From: Larix sibirica
Taxonomy: Eukaryota; Streptophyta; Pinopsida; Pinales; Pinaceae
DNA: 10,124 bases
Direction of reading: 5' to 3'
Assembly (NCBI GenBank): GCA_004151065.3
Contig: NWUY0300067707.1
Span: 1-10,124 of the forward strand
Shown here piece by piece: positions 6,601-10,124 of this stretch. A program made the position numbers and the translations under genes. The notes under the pieces are model-generated. The model saw only the letters and a program-made list of their open reading frames with translations, did no database searches and was not told the origin of the DNA. Every line of letters begins with the position of its first letter. The stretch's first letter is position 1.

Positions 6601-8342
6601 TAAACATTTATGATTTTGATGCATATATAATATAATTTTACAGTGTTATGATTAAAAGCACATAATAATATAATAATGATAAGATCAAGTGATAAACACA
6701 ATGAAACTAACCATGAATTGTAGATATAGTCATATGACTCTTTAATCGAGTAAAGTTTATCTAACAACTCTCTTTAAACTTGACTGGATTGACGTTTTCA
6801 TGACTAGGCTAACCTTTCAAAATTTTAACCAGAAACAGAAATCGATATAGTCATATGACTCTTTAATCAAGTAAAGCTTATCTAACAACTCTCTTTAAAC
6901 TTGACTGGGCTAACCTTTCAAAATTTTAACCAGAAACAGAAATCGAAATAGAATATGGCACTTCTTTTATCTACCTAAATCTAGGTAAGTGACTCACCAC
7001 CAACTAGTGTTGATCCACTTCCATGTACTTCTTGAGCTTGCTTCTTCAGTTAATCCATTCTTGCATGCTTGCAACGCCTTTATCTACCTAAATCTACACA
7101 AGTGACTCACCACCAACCAGTGTTAATCCACTTCCATGTAGTTCTTGAGCTTGCTTCTTCAGTTAATCAATTCTTGCAGGCTTGCAACGCCTTTCTAACA
7201 TTATATGCTTGATTTTTAGATTTTCACTAACAAAATAGGAAGCTAGGCTAAACATTTGTAATTTTTGTGCATATATAGTTTTAGTTTTCGAGAATTCTTT
7301 TTATAAATTTATAATGTTTTATTCCTTCGCTAAATTCGTTTCATTGATCCAGTCTGGCATTCTGGTTGCAGGCCGCAAGCTTCAGTTTAACAGAGGCTTA
7401 GTCCAGAACGATTATTGGAACACTGGTTTCTCAGACATGAACATAGCCCTGGTAGGGAATAAAAGCCAGCCGTATAATCTTCCAGATGGAAGTGGGGGAC
7501 TAACACAGGAGCACTATGTAGATTATTTTCCATCTGATTCCTTCCAATTGTATGAAACATTTGACCATGGTTGTCATGGCTTAAGTTCAACGCCTGCTAA
7601 GTCTTATAGATTTGGGCTATTTCTGAACGAGCAGCCTTCAGAGGTACTAGAGATGTCCGACAACCTTCAAGATACCGAATATATAGATCCGTGTTCACAT
7701 GTCTCCATCCAAAATTCCAAAGTTGAAAAGAATAATGAGAAACATCCTCAGGATCGTGAGATGAGGAAAATACCATCTGGGAAAATGTTAAGTAAGGCTT
7801 CAGTACACGAAGGTCTGACCATTGTAAATGGCTCAAATGAAAATCCCAATTTTAATAATGCATTGGCCGAGGAGGGATTTGAGCCTTCTAGAGGAGCATC
7901 GAGAATGGCTAAATTTTTATCGTCATGCAAAACTAAGGCAGCAGGGTACTTGGCGTCATTAAATTCATACAAGTCCACTTTGGTCTCCGAAATCAGTAAT
8001 TATACAGCCATAAGAACTACAACTGTGAGTCCTCGCGTTATGCCTTTGGCAGTGAGGAGGACGTTCTCCATGGATCATGGTGAAGGACTCAATGTGTCAT
8101 CATGTGGACTAAGACACAGAGCCTTGAAAGGTGGAGTACACAATGTGTCAAATAATGTGCTGGTGGATGGTGATGGAGACAAGTCTGTACATCAAGTGGC
8201 AGAGAAAATCTGTGATTCTGGTTTGTTTCACCCGGGGAGCGAAAGATCATTCACCACTTTCAATGGCAACAGCTTTGTAATGATATGCAGCCTTTTAGGT
8301 ATGCTCCTATTAGTCATCTGTTTCATGTTGAACGCTTGCTAG
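3623..8342 (+). CDS. Membrane-tethered NAC transcription factor (NTL type), six coding exons
   Basis: Predicted join: 3623-3779, 4044-4321, 5333-5671, 5793-6242, 6425-6494, 7372-8342, giving 754 residues. All introns are GT-AG and the frame is continuous. The NAC domain is complete: A ([14 protein letters not shown], 6-19), B ([15 protein letters not shown], 38-52), C ([17 protein letters not shown] then [10 protein letters not shown], 61-98), D ([16 protein letters not shown] to [10 protein letters not shown], 106-135) and E ([13 protein letters not shown], 146-158). NAC factors bind DNA as dimers; WKATGKDR is the core DNA-contact strand. Residues 190-230 are rich in E, D, S and P (PEST-like), and 259-408 are acidic and Q/N-rich, a probable activation region. 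A hydrophobic helix at 733-751 is followed only by NAC-COOH, so the protein should be tail-anchored, probably in the ER, and need proteolytic release to reach the nucleus. The ATG at 3623 (purine at -3, G at +4) fits the family start MAP-x-x-LPPGF better than the ATG at 3632. The domain resembles the Arabidopsis ANAC028/045/086 group by recollection; the orthologue is not certain. At 754 residues it is longer than most NACs. Confidence 0.93.
3784..3877. repeat. 47-bp tandem duplication inside intron 1
   Basis: Intron 1 (3780-4043, 264 bp) separates subdomain B from C, splitting the Glu53 codon after its first base. It starts four bases before a 47-bp block (3784-3830) that is repeated at once (3831-3877) with four substitutions. 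The duplication accounts for about a third of the intron and does not touch the splice sites. Confidence 0.9.
4620..4671. repeat. Repeated palindrome CCTTGTCACAAGG
   Basis: CCTTGT-C-ACAAGG, symmetric about its central base, is present at 4620-4632 and 4659-4671. The bases after each copy are also alike (GTCAATAAGCAACCCTA and GTTAATAAGCAACTCTA), so a unit of some 40-50 bp was duplicated with a small length difference. It directly precedes the tRNA-like segment. Confidence 0.8.
4691..4778 (-). mobile_element. tRNA-like segment, possible SINE head or tRNA pseudogene
   Basis: On the minus strand, GGTTCAAAACC (plus-strand 4707-4717) is close to the RNA polymerase III box B consensus GGTTCGANTCC. 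About 45 bases before it lies TAGATCTAATTG-TTAAGA, which resembles box A plus D-arm sequence (TAGCTCAATTGGTTAAGA) with a small indel. The A-to-B spacing matches that of a tRNA. A hairpin ATCTC-AATG-GAGAT lies between them. Direct repeats AATAAGC at 4684-4690 and 4779-4785 could be a target-site duplication but are short and also recur nearby. No tRNA-independent body or terminal A/T tail was identified, so an intact SINE is not shown. Confidence 0.4.
6551..6629. repeat. Diverged ~78-bp direct repeat, left copy (intron 5)
   Basis: It runs from TTATGTGCTT to GCATATATA and shares AATAGGAAGCTAGG and TAAACATTT with 7201-7277. The copies show substitutions and small indels, so they are older than the tandem duplications lying between them. 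Confidence 0.75.
6723..6944. repeat. 121-bp tandem duplication with a 20-bp indel (intron 5)
   Basis: Copy 1 is 6723-6843 and copy 2 is 6844-6944. Outside one indel they differ at only two bases. Copy 1 has 20 extra bases (ATTGACGTTTTCATGACTAG) flanked by GACTGG and GACTAGG, so copy 2 most simply lost them by recombination between short direct repeats. The near identity makes this one of the youngest duplications in the window. Confidence 0.92.
6966..7191. repeat. 113-bp tandem duplication (intron 5)
   Basis: Copy 1 is 6966-7078 and copy 2 is 7079-7191, of equal length with eight substitutions, three of them clustered. Copy 1 reads CTAGGTAAGT where copy 2 reads CTACACAAGT, so only copy 1 carries a consensus splice donor. 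The array begins 21 bp after the 121-bp duplication ends and is a different sequence. Confidence 0.92.
7201..7277. repeat. Diverged ~78-bp direct repeat, right copy (intron 5)
   Basis: Partner of 6551-6629, about 650 bp away in the same orientation, running from TTATATGCTT to GCATATATA. It lies roughly 95 bp before the acceptor of exon 6. Confidence 0.75.
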
Positions 8343-8402
8343 GTGTTTGTGGCAAATCTTGCTAGAAGGACCATTCTATCCTGAACCTGTACACTTCTAA
8401 CT

Positions 8403-8412
8403 GTGGGCCCAC
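8403..8412. promoter_or_regulatory. GTGGGCCCAC palindrome (TCP-type site)
   Basis: A perfect 10-bp palindrome that satisfies both published TCP consensus forms, GGNCCCAC (class I) and GTGGNCCC (class II). It lies about 60 bp after the stop codon, an unusual place for such a site, and could be chance. Confidence 0.35.
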
Positions 8413-8512
8413 GGATACACTGTTCCTCTTCTTTTACTCTAGATAAATGTGTACAAACTCTATAGTGTAGTTTGCTTATATACCATAGTAGTTGCATACT
8501 GAATTTTGTTAG

Positions 8513-8533
8513 GAAGCCCATGAACTGGGCTTC
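8513..8533 (+). other. Perfect 8-bp hairpin in the 3' UTR
   Basis: GAAGCCCA and TGGGCTTC are exact reverse complements around the loop TGAAC. It sits about 30 bases before the AATAAA signal, so it could fold in the mRNA near the cleavage site. As DNA it is also a mirrored pair of TGGGCT site II elements. Confidence 0.6.
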
Positions 8534-8560
8534 AACTGATGTAAAACGGGGTTATCCCCA

Positions 8561-8566
8561 AATAAA
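8561..8566 (+). terminator. Polyadenylation signal AATAAA
   Basis: A canonical AATAAA lies 219 bases after the stop codon, a common plant 3' UTR length, followed about 15 bases later by CTCAAAAACG, a reasonable cleavage region. Plants tolerate signal variants, so other sites may also be used. Confidence 0.65.
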
Positions 8567-8623
8567 ACTGGCACTCAAAAACGTAATATGTAGTTAGTGT
8601 GTGTTGTTGTTTGAAAATATCTT

Positions 8624-8680
8624 TTGTAAAGTGGGAGCCTATGTTACTCGTGAGATATAATGATTGTGAAGTGGGCGCCT
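8624..8680. repeat. 17-bp direct repeat, 40-bp spacing
   Basis: TTGTAAAGTGGGAGCCT (8624-8640) recurs as TTGTGAAGTGGGCGCCT (8664-8680). GAAAATAT followed by a CTTTTGT-like block also recurs (8613 and 8688), which suggests a diverged local duplication. Confidence 0.6.
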
Positions 8681-9167
8681 TACGTCCGAAAATATTCTTT
8701 GTGTTTCATTATAACGTTTATTTAATTTAACGCACTTTTGCAAATAATAATAATAACAATACTGTGCTTTCGTATCTGAAGACCGGTATGGTCGTTTACA
8801 TTCTTCTTTTGCCATAGATGCACTGGTCCATTAGGGTAAACTAATACCTTAGTTTGTGCCGTTTGTCTTCTCCTTTCGCTTTTGCTTTTTCTTTGCTGGC
8901 TCACGTTTCCACATCCGCCGAGCATTTCGCATGCTTTTAACTTCGCTCGTGGCCTTTACATCATATCGGAAGATACTTTTCATTGCTATCTCCTCCTTTG
9001 GACGGTGAGAGTTGTGTCGCATAGGAAAATATATAACTTCGAGACTCCCATGCATGCATTTACATTTTCAGAAATTTGTACATATCTTTTTGTGATCACA
9101 TAGAAAGAAACCATATCTCACAATTTTGCCATAAATAGTTACTTTTGCATGTTTTATTATTATTATT

Positions 9168-9255
9168 ATTGGATATGGTTTCCATTCAGAGTACGGTCAT
9201 CATTAAAGTCGTAGCAAACCATTCTTATATTGGACAAGGTTTCTACAGAGAGTAC
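9168..9255. repeat. 27-bp imperfect direct repeat, 61-bp period
   Basis: Both copies (9168-9194 and 9229-9255) have the form ATTGG, then GGTTTC, then AGAGTAC, with a few substitutions and no length change. Each precedes a CAT-rich stretch. No function is apparent. Confidence 0.7.
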
Positions 9256-9357
9256 ATAAACCATCAAACCTCATTGTTGCCCTCATCTCCCAATTAAGTG
9301 GTAAAAATATATGGCTTAATCTCATAACAACATGCCACAAAACACACCCAGATTAAC

Positions 9358-9465
9358 TACACTAACCACACCAAAGGTATAGTAAGTCATTCTAGGTTCA
9401 ATGATGATAATTACACTAACCACACCAAAGGTATAGTAAGACATTCTAGGTTCTATGATGATAAG
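9358..9465. repeat. 54-bp tandem duplication
   Basis: Copy 1 (9358-9411) and copy 2 (9412-9465) start TACACTAACCACACC and differ at three positions only. A degenerate remnant with GTCATTCTATGTT and GATGATTAACCTAG follows at about 9531-9564, so an older, larger array is possible. Confidence 0.9.
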
Positions 9466-9705
9466 TAACCTAGTAGTAGAGATATTATTTTAGTACACTG
9501 CATAACAACACACGAATTCGATACTAATGAGTCATTCTATGTTTTATATTGATGATTAACCTAGAAGCTTATTATGGTGGTACATAATGTGTAAGGTTGG
9601 TTATTATGGATCTTTTTATTAGTGTATGTCATTATTATATTATTAAATTAAAAAATATTTTTTTATTAAAATGGTTGAGATGTATTTTTTTAACTAAAAT
9701 GTATG

Positions 9706-9727
9706 ATATATATATATATATATATAT
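9706..9727. repeat. (AT)11 microsatellite
   Basis: An uninterrupted AT dinucleotide run, followed after a short break by further TATATA tracts to about 9748. It is probably length-polymorphic. Confidence 0.9.
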
Positions 9728-9939
9728 GTATTTATATATATTTATATAAGTATGAAATAAGTTGAATGTTCATAGATGTACATAAAACATATCATATCAA
9801 ATTAGTTCTATTAAATATACATTTATAGATAAAATGTTCAACTTTGATCTTTAAAAAATTATCTTTAATAATTCAATATGAAAAATATGTACAAAGAATA
9901 ACACATAATAAATATTTTCCTTTTTATTATTAATAATTC

Positions 9940-10124
9940 TTTTGGTGGATGAATTAACCGTGTTCATGTTCACTTGCCCTTTCGAGGGGCCTACCTCCTA
10001 ATGAGCGAAGATCAATATACAATATTCTTCTTCACACCATAAAAGGAGGATTCCACCATTAATTATAGAATTACCATACAATACTAACAACTTAACCACC
10101 TAGTGGACCTTCTTTAATGAGGTC
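9940..10124 (-). mobile_element. Possible minus-strand Ty1-copia-type LTR fragment, cut by the window edge
   Basis: Read on the minus strand, a CCTCCTTTTATGG-type leader is followed by GTGTGAAGAAGAATATT, then CCCCTCGAAAGGG, GTGAAC, GGTTAATTCATCC and ACCAAAAG. By recollection this order resembles the R-U5 part of some plant copia LTRs. Neither a terminal TG/CA boundary nor a target-site duplication is visible, and no primer-binding site or gag/pol coding sequence lies in the window. The call rests on resemblance only. Confidence 0.3.

Larger units (their letters stand above)
6495..7371 (+). other. Intron 5 (877 bp), largely built from duplications
   Basis: The donor GATG|GTATGT and acceptor GGTTGCAG|GC split the Gly432 codon (phase 1). 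Within it a diverged ~78-bp direct repeat (6551-6629 and 7201-7277) brackets two adjacent tandem duplications with periods 121 and 113 bp. Duplicated sequence covers more than half of the intron. If retained, the frame stops at 6560-6562. A possible cryptic exon at 6934-6984 is described as a finding. Confidence 0.85.
8343..8585 (+). other. 3' UTR of the NAC gene
   Basis: It starts after the TAG at 8340-8342 and runs to an estimated cleavage site shortly after the AATAAA at 8561. It contains the palindrome GTGGGCCCAC (8403-8412) and an 8-bp hairpin (8513-8533). The end is an estimate. Confidence 0.6.
8586..9957. other. Downstream intergenic DNA with short duplications, no gene seen
   Basis: No coding region is convincing on either strand. 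The opposed open frames between about 8722 and 9103 overlap each other and show no recognisable protein features. The pyrimidine-rich part at about 8860-9000 is less AT-rich than the rest but not identified. The content is several local duplications listed separately, an (AT)11 tract and A/T-rich filler. Confidence 0.65.

Noticed and set aside
7314-7371. In-frame extension upstream of exon 6 (ATG at 7314)
   Set aside because: The stretch lies before a good acceptor (TCTGGTTGCAG), and the phase-1 join from exon 5 at 6494 keeps the frame exactly. An internal start would give a protein lacking the NAC domain.
8722-9103. Opposed open frames on both strands downstream of the gene
   Set aside because: They overlap each other, match no family I know and lack a promoter or splice structure. 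The lysine/arginine-rich minus-strand translation follows from T/C-rich plus-strand sequence.

Overview
The window is nuclear DNA from a flowering plant, probably a eudicot. The flanks are very AT-rich, the single gene is split by GT-AG introns, and its product is a NAC-family transcription factor, a family restricted to land plants and their streptophyte algal relatives. No prokaryotic, organellar or viral gene is recognisable.

Layout. Positions 1 to about 2800 are AT-rich intergenic DNA with no convincing gene. They hold several short tandem duplications, a three-copy family of roughly 90-bp repeats (1031-1209 and 1578-1670) and a 73-bp-period array (2285-2612). About 2800-3220 is the likely promoter, with a repeated GTGACATTAG motif, an ACGTG core, a GACGCGTGTC (CE3-like) site, a CCAAT box and TATATAA at 3194. 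The 5' UTR appears to contain its own 84-bp intron. The coding region runs from 3623 to 8342 in six exons: 3623-3779, 4044-4321, 5333-5671, 5793-6242, 6425-6494 and 7372-8342. They sum to 2265 nt, which gives 754 residues plus a TAG stop. The 3' UTR ends near 8585 after an AATAAA. Positions 8586-10124 are intergenic, with more tandem duplications, an (AT)11 tract and, at the right edge, a stretch that resembles a minus-strand Ty1-copia-type LTR fragment.

The protein has a complete N-terminal NAC domain (subdomains A-E, residues about 6-157), a long acidic and polar middle region, and one hydrophobic segment (about 733-751) followed by only three residues. This is the layout of a membrane-tethered NAC factor (NTL type). 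Such factors are held in a membrane, usually the ER, until proteolysis frees the N-terminal part to enter the nucleus.

Two things stand out beyond the gene model. First, tandem duplications with periods from about 16 to 121 bp occur in the flanks and in introns 1, 2 and 5. Second, two of these duplications lie back to back in intron 5, and their junction produces a possible 51-nt, frame-preserving cryptic exon with a perfect AG|GTAAGT donor. Retention of intron 4 would add four codons and a stop, giving a protein without the membrane anchor.
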